DNA of 64,000 bases from DATAOG01 sp963753685 (GTDB taxonomy: Bacteria; Pseudomonadota; Alphaproteobacteria; Geminicoccales; Geminicoccaceae). Location: NCBI GenBank assembly GCA_963753685.1, contig CAVWDE010000011.1:62001-126000 (forward strand). Reading direction: 5' to 3'. Positions within the stretch are counted from its first letter, which is position 1. Every line of letters starts with the position of its first letter. The notes under the pieces were generated by a model that was given only the letters and a program-made list of their open reading frames with translations, was not told the origin of the DNA and searched no databases. Below, one piece after another: positions 32,262-41,625 of this stretch. The position numbers and the translations under genes are program-made.

Positions 32262-33035
32262 TTAGCGGGCGGCGTGGTCGTCGGTTTCGCCGGCGCGGCG
32301 CCAGCCGGCCTGGCGCGCGGCCTCGTCGCTGCAGAACCGGTTGGCCGCGGCCGCCTCCTTGTAGCCGTCGTCGGTCGGCACGAGATAGATCTGTTCGCCC
32401 GTGTTGCTCACCTTGCCCTTGATGTTGCATGCGTCGGGGGACGGGGCCGCCTCGACCTGCAAGCGCTTGCCCTGCCGCCACTCCCAGGGCGGGATGACCG
32501 CGACCTCGCTGCCCCAGATGCCGAGGCCGGCCTTGCGCGCCTCGCGCTCGAGCTGGCCGTAGTAGGGAAAGCTGCCCGGCAGCGCCATGACGTAGCCGTT
32601 GCGCAGCATCGACTGCGCCAGATCCTGGTTGGGGCCGACCAGGCACACCCGGACCTGCTCGCCGGTCGGGCCCTGGGTCTGCTTGAGGTCGCTCCAGCCC
32701 TGGCAGACCACCGGACTGCCGCTCAGGCTCACGAGCTTCTGCAGGGCGAACGCCGCCTCGAGGCCGCACTGCCAGGGCTGGTCCTTGCGCAGGCAGACCT
32801 GGCCGAGCTCGGGCGCGTCGATGCCGTAGAGCTGGATGATGTCGCTGCCGCTCTGCAGGGTGTCGCCATCGATCACCTGCAGGTTCTGGCCGCCGCCGGT
32901 CGTGTCGCCCGCGGGTGCCGGCACCGGGATCGCGACCCCGATCACCGCCGCGAGCGCGGCGCCCGCCAGGAGGAGCCGAGGCAGCGCCGGACTCTGGCAC
33001 GCTGCCGCAGAGGTCTTCTGAAGGGTCTCAGCCAC
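32262..33035 (-). CDS. Secreted or membrane-anchored thermonuclease-family protein
   Basis: 257 residues if translation begins at GTG 33035, where GAAGAGG is well placed; the frame is open further upstream but the added sequence is low-complexity. Residues 16-43 are hydrophobic (LPRLLLAGAALAAVIGVAIPV) and act as a signal or anchor. The SNase domain follows: LQVIDGDTLQSGSDIIQLYGIDAPELGQVC, with catalytic-type Asp/Arg positions less clear (RVCLVGPNQDLAQSMLRNGY where classic enzymes have an Arg/Glu pair). A Cys-containing C-terminal motif (FCSDEAARQAGWRRA) resembles tails of other alphaproteobacterial thermonuclease-like proteins. Activity is uncertain. Confidence 0.75.
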   Translation of the reverse strand: MAETLQKTSAAACQSPALPRLLLAGAALAAVIGVAIPVPAPAGDTTGGGQNLQVIDGDTLQSGSDIIQLYGIDAPELGQVCLRKDQPWQCGLEAAFALQKLVSLSGSPVVCQGWSDLKQTQGPTGEQVRVCLVGPNQDLAQSMLRNGYVMALPGSFPYYGQLEREARKAGLGIWGSEVAVIPPWEWRQGKRLQVEAAPSPDACNIKGKVSNTGEQIYLVPTDDGYKEAAAANRFCSDEAARQAGWRRAGETDDHAAR

Positions 33036-33351
33036 GATCACGACCTCTTCGGAGCATGGTGGATGCGGGCTCGCTGGTCGGGCCGGCGGACGCGCCGGGC
33101 TCGGTCCGTATCTGGCCTCACCATCATAGCAGCGCAATCCCGGACCTTGCCGATTCGATGGGGTCCGGGATCGGTTCCTGATCGGCCGGGCGCATGAGCG
33201 ATCATACTGGATGTCGGTTGACGATTTGGTAAGCCCTGCCGGCAGCTGGCCGCCACCTGGCCTCGGGGCGGGTGACATCGGTTGCGGAAGCGCTCATGCT
33301 AATCGGTGCCGAGGCCCGATCGCGGCCCGGCGCGCATGCGGAGGTCTTCCG
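33036..33351. other. 316-bp divergent intergenic region
   Basis: It lies between the nuclease gene (minus) and the maleylacetate reductase gene (plus). GGAGG precedes the plus-strand ATG by 8 bases. TATGAT on the minus strand at 33206-33201 resembles a -10 box but has no good -35. No other structure was seen. Confidence 0.4.
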
Positions 33352-34413
33352 ATGCTGGAGTTCACCTACGAGACGCTGCCCGGGCGTGTGCTGTTCGGTG
33401 CGGGCTGCCTGGAACGGCTGGGGGACGAGGTCGCCAAGCTCGGCGCCGGGCGGGCGCTGGTGCTGTGCACCCCCGGCAAGCGGGCGCTGGCCGAGGGTGC
33501 GGCCCGGCGGCTCGGGGCGCGGGCCGCCGGCATCTACGACCAGGCGGTCATGCACACCCCGATCGAGGTCGCCGCGGCCGGCTGCGCCGAGGCCCTGCGC
33601 CTTGGCGCCGACTGCTACGTCGCGATCGGCGGCGGCACCACCATCGGCCTCGCCAAGGCGATCGCGCTCGAGACCGGGTGCCCGATCGTGGCCGTGCCGA
33701 CCACCTATTCGGGCTCCGAGATGACCCCGCTCCAGGGCATCACCGCGGAGGGGATCAAGCGCACGCGGCGCGATCGCAGGATGCTGCCCAAGGTCGTGAT
33801 CTACGATCCGAAGCTGACGCTGGGCCTGCCGGCCAGGGTCTCGGGCTCGTCGGGCATGAACGCGATCGCCCATTGCGTCGAGGCGCTCTACGCCGAGAGC
33901 GCCAACCCGATCACCTCGCTGATGGCCGAGGACGGCATTCGCGCGCTCGCCACGAGCCTGCCGGTGGTGGTCCGCACGCCCACCGATCTAGACGCGCGCT
34001 CGCTGGCTCTCTATGGCGCCTGGCTGGCCGGGGCGGCGCTCGGCGCGGTCGGCATGGCGCTGCACCACAAGCTCGCGCATGTGCTGGGCGGCAGTTTCAA
34101 TTTGCCGCACGCCGAGACCCATACCCTGATCCTGCCCCAGGTGGCCGCCTACAACCGGCAGGCGGCGCCGGACGCGATGGCGCGGGTCGCGCGCGCGCTC
34201 GGCGCCAAGGACGCGCCGGGTGCCCTGTTCGATCTGGCGACCACGCTCGGTGCCGAGATGCGGCTCAAGGCCTTCGGCCTCAGCGAAGCCGACCTCGAGC
34301 GGGCGGCCGAGCTCGCGGTCCAGGAGCCCTACTACAATCCGCGCCCGGTCACCCGCGAGGCGGTCCGCGCCCTGCTTCAGGACGCCTATGACGGGCGCCG
34401 ACCGGCGGTCTGA
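33352..34413 (+). CDS. Maleylacetate reductase (iron-containing alcohol dehydrogenase family)
   Basis: 353 residues from ATG at 33352 with GGAGG upstream; the longer open frame from 33211 has no site. It reduces maleylacetate to 3-oxoadipate with NAD(P)H, the last step of hydroxyquinol and chlorocatechol routes. Family features: FTYETLPGRVLFGAGCLERLG at the start, AIGGGTTIGLAKAIAL (nucleotide loop near 85), VPTTYSGSEMTPLQGITA (near 118), NAIAHCVEALYA, and the histidine-rich HHKLAHVLGGSFNLPHAETH (near 237). A beta-ketoadipyl-CoA thiolase gene follows 24 bases downstream, matching the next stage of the pathway. Confidence 0.9.
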   Translation: MLEFTYETLPGRVLFGAGCLERLGDEVAKLGAGRALVLCTPGKRALAEGAARRLGARAAGIYDQAVMHTPIEVAAAGCAEALRLGADCYVAIGGGTTIGLAKAIALETGCPIVAVPTTYSGSEMTPLQGITAEGIKRTRRDRRMLPKVVIYDPKLTLGLPARVSGSSGMNAIAHCVEALYAESANPITSLMAEDGIRALATSLPVVVRTPTDLDARSLALYGAWLAGAALGAVGMALHHKLAHVLGGSFNLPHAETHTLILPQVAAYNRQAAPDAMARVARALGAKDAPGALFDLATTLGAEMRLKAFGLSEADLERAAELAVQEPYYNPRPVTREAVRALLQDAYDGRRPAV

Positions 34414-34437
34414 GCGCGCGCGGCGGCAAGGCAAAGC

Positions 34438-35643
<1,206 letters not shown>

Positions 35644-35652
35644 CGACTCTGC

Positions 35653-36153
35653 TCAGCCGCCCTTGGGGGCGCCCGGCCGGATGTGGAGACAACAGCAGCC
35701 CGGGTCGCCCGGGCGCCAGGTCTCGGCCGAGAAGGAAAAACCCGCGGCCTCGAAGGTGCCGTTGTCGACCACGCCGGCGATCCGGCAGAGCGTCTGGATC
35801 TTGGCGTCCGCGAGCCCGGCTGCCTGCCAGGCCTCCTTGAGCGGGCAGACGCGGAACTTGATGTCGAGCGCCTGATCGTCCGCGCGCCGGACCTCGGGCT
35901 CGAACAGACGGCCGCGGTCCGGCACGAAGTCGAGAAAGGCGGCGCACAGGCCCTTGAGATCGGCCGGGCCGTAGGCGGCAAAGCGTTTGCCGATCTCGAG
36001 GCCGCGCCGGTAGATCGCCCGCTTCATGACCTCCTCTGCGACCTCGGCACCGAAGCGTTCGGCGAGCGCGTCGTAGAAGGCGGCGTAGAGGAGGGCGCGG
36101 CTCATGTGCGCCTCCTTGAGCTGACGCCGCAGATCCTGCTCCTCGCTCGGCAT
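35653..36153 (-). CDS. L-2-amino-thiazoline-4-carboxylic acid hydrolase family protein
   Basis: 166 residues from ATG at 36153 with AGGAAGGA upstream. The order LYAAFYDALAERFGAEVAEE, AIYRRGLEIGKRFAAYGPAD, DIKFRVCPLKEAWQAAGL (Cys near 105) and TLCRIAGVVDNGTFEAAGF matches the ATC hydrolase family. Family members include ring-opening enzymes of the D,L-ATC to L-cysteine route, but most are untested. It is convergent with pcaF (9-base gap) and divergent from oxdC. An unusual run CCC occurs near its end (DPGCCCLHIRPG), possibly metal- or thiol-related. Confidence 0.7.
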   Translation of the reverse strand: MPSEEQDLRRQLKEAHMSRALLYAAFYDALAERFGAEVAEEVMKRAIYRRGLEIGKRFAAYGPADLKGLCAAFLDFVPDRGRLFEPEVRRADDQALDIKFRVCPLKEAWQAAGLADAKIQTLCRIAGVVDNGTFEAAGFSFSAETWRPGDPGCCCLHIRPGAPKGG

Positions 36154-36222
36154 GCGCTCGTCCTTCCTGGGTCGTAGGACCAGTGTTGCAGATCGCATGC
36201 CAGGGTGCCATGCCGATGACAA

Positions 36223-36253
36223 GCGCGACGGAGAGGGGCGCGACGGAGAGGGG
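36223..36253 (+). repeat. Tandem 15-bp duplication at the oxdC ribosome-binding region
   Basis: GCGCGACGGAGAGGGG occurs at 36223-36238 and again at 36238-36253, sharing one base. Each copy carries a purine-rich GGAGAGGGG tract. The second one ends 8 bases before the ATG at 36262 and would act as the Shine-Dalgarno. Confidence 0.6.
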
Positions 36254-36261
36254 GAAGAGCC

Positions 36262-37500
36262 ATGATTTCGCGGCGTGACATGCTGGCGGCGACGGCCGCC
36301 GGCGCGGTGGTGACGACGGCGCACGCGGCCAACTTCGGCAATCCGGACGAGCCGCCGCAGGGCGCGATCAACGCCACCAATCCCGCGAGCCTGACCGATC
36401 CCGGGCCGCAGAACCCGGCGATCGCCAGCCAGTTCCCTTCCACCCTGTCGCCGCCCGCGACCGACGTCGGCTCGCTGCCGCTGTTCTGGGCGTCGTTCAA
36501 CAATGCGCCCAAGCGGGTCCAGGACGGCGGCTGGGCGCGCCAGGTGACCCAGGCCGACTTCGCCGTCTCGGAGACCATCGCCGGCGTCAACATGCGCCTG
36601 ACCGCCGGCGGCATCCGCGAGCTGCACTGGCACCTCGCCGCCGAGTGGGCGTACATGGACTACGGCAACTGCCGGGTCACGGTGCTCAACGACCAGGGCC
36701 AGGCCTATGTCGCCGACGTCAAGGCGGGCGACATCTGGTACTTTCCGCCGGGCTTTCCGCATTCATTGCAGGGGCTGGGTCCCGATGGCTGCGAGTTCGT
36801 CATCTGCTTCGATGACGGCGCCGCCGGCGAGTTCAATACGCTCTTGCTGACCGAGTGGCTGGCGCACACGCCGCCGGAGATCCTGGCCGAGAACTTCGGG
36901 GTCGCGGCCGACACTTTCGCCAAGGTGCCCTTGCACAGCCTCTACATCTTCCAGGGCGATCTGCCGGGCGAGCTCGCCGCCGACCGGGCGGCGGTCGAGG
37001 GCACCAAGGGCTTCCCGCCGCAGCCGTTCACGTTCTCGCTAGCCGGCCTGGCGCCGACCCGCCAGACCCGGGGCGGCGAGGTGCGGATCGCCGACAGCCG
37101 CAACTTCACCGTCTCCAGGCGCATCGCGGCGGCGCTCGTGACCCTGCGGCCGGGTGCGCTGCGCGACCTGCACTGGCACCCGAATGCCGACGAATGGCAG
37201 TATTGGATCAAGGGCAAGGGCCGCATGACGGTGTTCAACACCGGACCCAAGGCGGTCACGATGGACTTCAATCCAGGCGACGTCGGCTACGTCAAGCGTC
37301 AGACCGGGCACTATGTCAGCAACGTCGGCGACACCGACCTGCAATATCTGGCGGTGTTCCGGAGCTCCCACTACGCGGGCATCTCGCTGTCGGACTGGCT
37401 CAGCCACACGCCGCCCGCCCTGGTCGCCCAGCACCTCAAGGTCGATGCGGCGACGATCGCCCGGTTCCCGAGCGATCGCCCTGAGATCATGCCCGAGTGA
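36262..37500 (+). CDS. oxdC: Exported bicupin oxalate decarboxylase
   Basis: 412 residues with a Tat-type signal (ISRRDMLAATAAGAVVTTAHA, cut near residue 23). There are two cupin domains, each with manganese-binding residues: GIRELHWHLAAEWAYM (about 112) with FPPGFPHSLQGLG in domain 1, and GALRDLHWHPNADEWQYW (about 299) with RQTGHYVSNVG in domain 2. The reaction would be oxalate to formate and CO2, in the periplasm. The lid motif that separates decarboxylase (SENS) from oxidase activity is not obvious, so an oxidase activity cannot be excluded. Confidence 0.87.
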   Translation: MISRRDMLAATAAGAVVTTAHAANFGNPDEPPQGAINATNPASLTDPGPQNPAIASQFPSTLSPPATDVGSLPLFWASFNNAPKRVQDGGWARQVTQADFAVSETIAGVNMRLTAGGIRELHWHLAAEWAYMDYGNCRVTVLNDQGQAYVADVKAGDIWYFPPGFPHSLQGLGPDGCEFVICFDDGAAGEFNTLLLTEWLAHTPPEILAENFGVAADTFAKVPLHSLYIFQGDLPGELAADRAAVEGTKGFPPQPFTFSLAGLAPTRQTRGGEVRIADSRNFTVSRRIAAALVTLRPGALRDLHWHPNADEWQYWIKGKGRMTVFNTGPKAVTMDFNPGDVGYVKRQTGHYVSNVGDTDLQYLAVFRSSHYAGISLSDWLSHTPPALVAQHLKVDAATIARFPSDRPEIMPE

Positions 37501-37553
37501 ATCAAGGGCGCTGCCGACGACCGCCGCCCGTCGGACCAGAGCCGCCGACGGCG

Positions 37554-38168
37554 CTATTTGAAGCGGCTGGCCCAGCTGCGGTAGATGGGATCGGTCCGCT
37601 CCCTGAGAACGCCGCCGATGATCCTGCCGCTGTAGAACGGAGCCGCGCCGGCGATCGTGGGGCTGTCCAGACGGAACTGGTTGACTCCGAGCTTGATCAG
37701 CTCCTCGATCGAGGTGCCGTAAACGACTTCGGGAATTCGGGTCCACACGATCGCGCTCATGCACATCGGGCACGGCTCGGCGGTCGTGTAGAGGGCGAGG
37801 TCGCTCCAGTCGACTTTCGGCGTCACTTGGGCGCCGGCGTTGATCGCGACGATCTCGCCATGGAAGATCGGATTCTCCTGGTAGCGGTTGATCCCCGCAC
37901 AGACGATGTCGCCGGTGTGCCGGTTGACGATCACGGCGGCGAACGGCCCGCGCGGGCGTCCGGCGGCATCTCCCTCCAGCTTGTCGAGCGCCACCTCCAT
38001 GTAGCGTTCGTGACGCGTGCGCTCCTCTGCGCTGAGCGCCTCGGCCGGGCTGAAGGTGATGCTCCTGGCGCCGGTTTCGCGTGCGTCGCCCGTTCGCGAC
38101 CATGTCAAAGCCGCCATTCCGGCGAGCGCGGGCAAGTCAACCAACAGTGCTCTGCGTTGCGGGTTCAT
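37554..38168 (-). CDS. Nucleoside/cytidine deaminase-like protein with an export-type N-terminus
   Basis: 204 residues from ATG at 38168. The deaminase zinc motifs are clear: FHGEIVAINAG (His/Glu near 101) and TTAEPCPMCMSAIVW (Cys pair near 130), as in guanine deaminase and tRNA-adenosine deaminase relatives. Unusually, the first 30 residues (PQRRALLVDLPALAGMAALT, then WSRTGDA) resemble a Tat or Sec signal, implying a periplasmic deaminase. The substrate is unknown. It is divergent from the liv operon, 235 bases away. Confidence 0.78.
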   Translation of the reverse strand: MNPQRRALLVDLPALAGMAALTWSRTGDARETGARSITFSPAEALSAEERTRHERYMEVALDKLEGDAAGRPRGPFAAVIVNRHTGDIVCAGINRYQENPIFHGEIVAINAGAQVTPKVDWSDLALYTTAEPCPMCMSAIVWTRIPEVVYGTSIEELIKLGVNQFRLDSPTIAGAAPFYSGRIIGGVLRERTDPIYRSWASRFK

Positions 38169-38324
38169 GGGCTGGCTCCTCGGCGCAGGCGCTTCATGAC
38201 CGCCCGGCGCATGGCCGGGGCAGGCACGATTGGCAATGGCAGGACCTTGCGTGAAAAGCGGCCGATCGACAAGGTCGTCCATCGCTTGCGCGTGCGCGCC
38301 GGCCCGGCTGGACCCGGCCCGGCC

Positions 38325-38359
38325 TTGACAGCTCCGGAGGCATCCGGAACAGTTCCGGA
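38325..38359 (+). promoter_or_regulatory. Candidate promoter/operator of the liv operon
   Basis: TTGACA at 38325-38330 is a perfect -35 box. A perfect palindrome TCCGGAA-CAG-TTCCGGA (38343-38359) covers the place where the -10 would be; the -10 match (AACAGT) is poor, suggesting an activator- or repressor-controlled promoter. It is 45 bases before the livK start. Confidence 0.45.
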
Positions 38360-38403
38360 CAACCACGCGAGAACCGCGGCAACCACCGCAGGAGGCTGAC
38401 ATC

Positions 38404-39705
38404 ATGGGCTGGACATCGATCTTGCGCACAACCGGACTCGCCACCGCGGCGGCGTTGCTTTTGGGCGGCCAGGCGCTGGCTGCGGACAAGGAGGTCAAGA
38501 TCGGCCTCTTGTTCGACTTCACCGGGCCGTTCGCGGCCGGCGGCTCCGAGGCCGCCGCGATCGGCGCCGAGGAGGCGATCGATGTGATCAACGAGAAGGG
38601 CGGCGTCGACGGCTACAAGATCACGCCGGTGATCGCGGATGCCCAGTCCAAGGTCGAGGTCGCGATCAGCGAGGGCGAGCGGCTGCTCAATCAGGAGCAC
38701 GTCGATCTGATCATGGGCGTCTACGCCAGCGCCGATTGCGTGCCCTTGGCCCAGAAGGTCGACGCCGAGAAGAAGTTCATGTGGATCACGACCTGCATCG
38801 CCTCGTCGGTCTTCAAGGACAAGAACCTGACGCATGTGTTCCGGGCGCAGGTCCACAGCGACCAGTACGGCTGGGCGTCCTGCAGCTTCCTCAACGAGTA
38901 CAGCCAGAAGAAGCTCGGGATCGCGCCCAAGGACCTCAAGATCGCGATCATCCACGAGGACGGACCCTACGGCTCGGGCGTCGCCGCCAGCAACAAGGAA
39001 TACTGCGGCAAGGACGGTATGCAGATCGTTCTCGAGGAGGGCTATTCGGCGACCACGCCCGATCTGTCGAGCCTGGTGACCAAGCTCAGGCGCGCGCGCC
39101 CGGACGTGATCCTGCACACCGGCTACAATCCCGACATCACCCTGTTCCTGCGCCAGGCCAAGGAGCAGGGGCTGAAGTTCAAGGCCCTGATCGGCCATGG
39201 CGCCGGCTACAGTCAGATCGACAAGCTGCGCGCGACCTTCGGCGACGACGTCAATTATTTCTACAGCGTCGACCCGGTCGCGGCGCAGCTGCTCGATCCG
39301 AAGACGCTCAAGCCCGGTCTGGGCGATCTGACCCAGGAGATGGTCGACCGTTACAAGGCCAAGACCGGGGCGACCGAGGTGCCGCCGCACGTCTCGATGG
39401 GCTTCAACCAGGCCTGGATTTTCCTGACCGACGTCCTGCCGCGCGCGATCCAGAAATACGGCGGCATCGATCCCGAGGCGCTGCGCAAGGCGGCGCTCGA
39501 CACCGACATCCCGGACGGCGGCACGATCCAGGGTTACGGCGTCAAGTTCTTCCCGCCGGGCACGCCGATGTCGGGCCAGAACGAGCGCTCCTCGCCGGTG
39601 GTCATGCAGTACATCGACGGCGAGACCAAGATCGCCTGGCCGACCGCGATCCAGACGGTCGACCCGGTGCTGCCCCTGCCGCCCGGCGACCCCTACGCGC
39701 CTTAA
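38404..39705 (+). CDS. livK: Branched-chain-amino-acid-type ABC transporter substrate-binding protein
   Basis: 433 residues with a Sec signal (ILRTTGLATAAALLLGG, then QALAADKEV, cut near 27). The type I periplasmic-binding (LivK-like) domain starts KIGLLFDFTGPFAAGGSEAA and continues with INEKGGVDGYKITPVIADAQ, ERLLNQEHVDLIMGVYASAD, IIHEDGPYGSGVAASNKEYC and LVTKLRRARPDVILHTGYNP. It is the periplasmic receptor of the operon that follows. Ligands of this subgroup range from amino acids and amides to aromatic acids. Confidence 0.9.
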   Translation: MGWTSILRTTGLATAAALLLGGQALAADKEVKIGLLFDFTGPFAAGGSEAAAIGAEEAIDVINEKGGVDGYKITPVIADAQSKVEVAISEGERLLNQEHVDLIMGVYASADCVPLAQKVDAEKKFMWITTCIASSVFKDKNLTHVFRAQVHSDQYGWASCSFLNEYSQKKLGIAPKDLKIAIIHEDGPYGSGVAASNKEYCGKDGMQIVLEEGYSATTPDLSSLVTKLRRARPDVILHTGYNPDITLFLRQAKEQGLKFKALIGHGAGYSQIDKLRATFGDDVNYFYSVDPVAAQLLDPKTLKPGLGDLTQEMVDRYKAKTGATEVPPHVSMGFNQAWIFLTDVLPRAIQKYGGIDPEALRKAALDTDIPDGGTIQGYGVKFFPPGTPMSGQNERSSPVVMQYIDGETKIAWPTAIQTVDPVLPLPPGDPYAP

Positions 39706-39717
39706 GGTCACGCGGGC

Positions 39718-40473
39718 GTGCTCCAGGTCCGGGGGCTGACCAAGCGGTTCGGGGGCTTCACGGCGGTCAAGGACGTCGGGTTCGAGCTCGGCGAGGGCGA
39801 GATCCTGGGCCTGATCGGCCCGAACGGCTCGGGCAAGAGCACGATCTTCAACCTGATCGCCGGCGCGCTCGTGCCCAATGCGGGCTCGATCCGCTTTCGC
39901 GGGCGCGAGATCGCGGGGCTGGTGCCGGCCCGCATCTGCCATCTCGGGATTGCCCGGACTTTCCAGATCCCGCGCCCGTTCCGCAGGCTCTCGATCTTCG
40001 ACAACGTGCTGGTCGCCGCCTACTACGGCCACGGCGGCGACATCGGACGCCCGGACGCGGAGCGTCTGGCTCAGGACGCGCTCAGGGCCGTGCAGCTGCC
40101 GACCGAAGCGGGCGTGCCGGTCGAGGGCCTGGGGGCGGCCGGGCTGAAGAAGCTGGAGCTCGCCCGCGCGCTCGCGACCCGGCCGAAGCTCCTGCTCGCC
40201 GATGAGAGCCTGGGCGGCCTGGACGATGCCGAGATCGAGCAGGCGGCCGACATGCTGGCCGCGATCCGGCGCGACCAGGGGATCACGATCATCTGGGTCG
40301 AGCACATCATGGGCGTGCTGATGCGCGTGGTCGACCGCTGCATCGTGCTCGATCACGGCGAGAAGATCGCCGAAGGCGAGCCCCACGAGGTCGCCCACGA
40401 CCCGCGCGTGATCGAGGTCTACCTCGGCACCGATGCGGGCGCGGTCCAGGAGGGGATCGCAGCGCGTGCCTGA
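39718..40473 (+). CDS. livG: ABC transporter ATP-binding protein, LivG type, with unusual signature motif
   Basis: 251 residues from GTG at 39718, 12 bases after livK. Walker A is GPNGSGKST (about residue 36), Walker B is LLLADESLGGLDD (about 160), and the H-loop is WVEHIMG. The ABC signature, normally LSxGQ, is replaced by LGAAGLKKLELARALA, so the usual Ser-Gly-Gly/Tyr-Gly-Gln is missing. The RTFQIPRPFRRLSIFDNV Q-loop region is normal for LivG. Other family members keep the signature, so ATPase site function in this subunit may be asymmetric. Confidence 0.85.
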   Translation: MLQVRGLTKRFGGFTAVKDVGFELGEGEILGLIGPNGSGKSTIFNLIAGALVPNAGSIRFRGREIAGLVPARICHLGIARTFQIPRPFRRLSIFDNVLVAAYYGHGGDIGRPDAERLAQDALRAVQLPTEAGVPVEGLGAAGLKKLELARALATRPKLLLADESLGGLDDAEIEQAADMLAAIRRDQGITIIWVEHIMGVLMRVVDRCIVLDHGEKIAEGEPHEVAHDPRVIEVYLGTDAGAVQEGIAARA

Positions 40474-41206
40474 GCCGGGTCCGGGGCCGGGCGGCGATCC
40501 CCTGCTGAGCCTTGCCGGCGTCGGCGCCGGCTACGGCGGCTTCCAGGCGCTGGTGGACGTCTCGCTCGAGGTGCGGTCGGGCGAGGCGGTCGCGGTGATC
40601 GGGCCGAACGGTGCCGGCAAGACCACGCTGTTGCGGGTGATCTCGAAGCTGATCGAGCCGAGCCAGGGCGAGATCCGGATGGCGGGCCTGCTCCTGAACG
40701 ATGTGCCGGCGCACCGCGTGATCGAGCAGGGGATCGCGCATGTGCCGGAGAACCGTCGGCTGTTCCCGCGCCTGACGGTCGAGGAGAACCTGCAGATCGG
40801 CGCCTTTCCCCGCGGCGCGCGCGCCCGCTTCGCCGAGCGCCTGGGCTTCGTCTACGAGCTGTTCCCGCGCCTCGAGGAGCGGCGTGCGCAGCTCGCGGGC
40901 ACGCTCTCCGGCGGCGAGCAGCAGATGTGCGCGATCGGCCGCGGGCTGATGTCCGGGCCCAGGCTCCTCCTGCTCGACGAGCCGTCGGCGGGCCTCGCCC
41001 CGGTGGTCGTGCAGCAGGTGTTCGATCTGGTGCGCCGGCTGCGCGCCGAGGGCTTCACGGTGCTGATCGTCGAGCAGAACGTGCAGCAGGTGCTCAAGGT
41101 GGTCGACCGCGCCTATCTGCTCGAGACCGGCCGGATCAAGTCCTCACGCGCCGCGGCCGAGCTGCTGGCGAGCGACGATCTCCGCCGGGCGTATATCGGG
41201 CTATAG
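40466..41206 (+). CDS. livF: ABC transporter ATP-binding protein, LivF type
   Basis: 246 residues from GTG at 40466, overlapping the livG stop by 8 bases and preceded by AGGAGGGG. Walker A is GPNGAGKTT, the signature is TLSGGEQQMCAIGRGL, Walker B is LLLLDEPSAGLAP and the H-loop is IVEQNVQQ. All are canonical, in contrast to livG. It pairs with LivG on the LivHM permease. Confidence 0.9.
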   Translation: MPEPGPGPGGDPLLSLAGVGAGYGGFQALVDVSLEVRSGEAVAVIGPNGAGKTTLLRVISKLIEPSQGEIRMAGLLLNDVPAHRVIEQGIAHVPENRRLFPRLTVEENLQIGAFPRGARARFAERLGFVYELFPRLEERRAQLAGTLSGGEQQMCAIGRGLMSGPRLLLLDEPSAGLAPVVVQQVFDLVRRLRAEGFTVLIVEQNVQQVLKVVDRAYLLETGRIKSSRAAAELLASDDLRRAYIGL

Positions 41207-41247
41207 TGGTCTCGACCGCGGGACCGCTGGTCTTCGGTTGAGAGCGG

Positions 41248-41556
41248 GTGACGAAGGCGAAGGCCATGCGACCGAACGAAGCCATCAACGTCCTGCGGCA
41301 GCACCGGGCCGAGATCGCTGCGCATGGCGCGCGCGCTCTCTACCTGTTCGGCTCGACCGGGCGCGATGAGGCCAGGCGCGACAACGACGTCGATCTGTTC
41401 ATCGACGATGCCGAAGGTTTCTCTCTGCTCGATCTGGTAGCGGTCAAGGAAGAGATCGACCGGGTGCTCGGTGCGCGTTCAGACCTGACGACCCGTGGCG
41501 GCCTGCATCCCCTGCTACGCGACGACATCCTGCGTGAGGCCGAGCAGGTGTTCTGA
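41248..41556 (+). CDS. MNT-type nucleotidyltransferase (MntA antitoxin-like) inside the liv operon
   Basis: 102 residues from GTG at 41248, or 96 from ATG at 41266. The minimal polymerase-beta nucleotidyltransferase motif is present: YLFGSTGRDEARRDNDVDLF (about 35-54; G-S, then D-x-D) followed by FIDDAEGFSLLDLVAVKEEI. MntA-type proteins AMPylate and silence a partner HEPN toxin encoded next door. Here no full HEPN gene follows, only a 19-codon frame. It interrupts the liv operon between livF and livH, which suggests insertion. Confidence 0.78.
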   Translation: MTKAKAMRPNEAINVLRQHRAEIAAHGARALYLFGSTGRDEARRDNDVDLFIDDAEGFSLLDLVAVKEEIDRVLGARSDLTTRGGLHPLLRDDILREAEQVF

Positions 41557-41615
41557 TGGACAAGGCGATCCTCGCGCGAATTCGGGACATGCTCGATCCC
41601 AGCGACCGGGACTGA
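41556..41615 (+). other. 19-codon frame after the nucleotidyltransferase, possible remnant of a HEPN partner
   Basis: ATG at 41556 overlaps the preceding stop by one base, the arrangement expected for an MNT-HEPN pair. The frame (KAILARIRDMLDPSDRD) ends after 19 codons, 10 bases before livH. It could be the stump of a lost partner gene or chance; no domain can be recognised. Confidence 0.3.
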
Positions 41616-41625
41616 GTAATCAGGC

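Noticed and set aside
38194..40398. 734-residue minus-strand frame opposite livK and livG
   Set aside because: Antisense shadow with His/Asp/Arg-rich composition and no motif.
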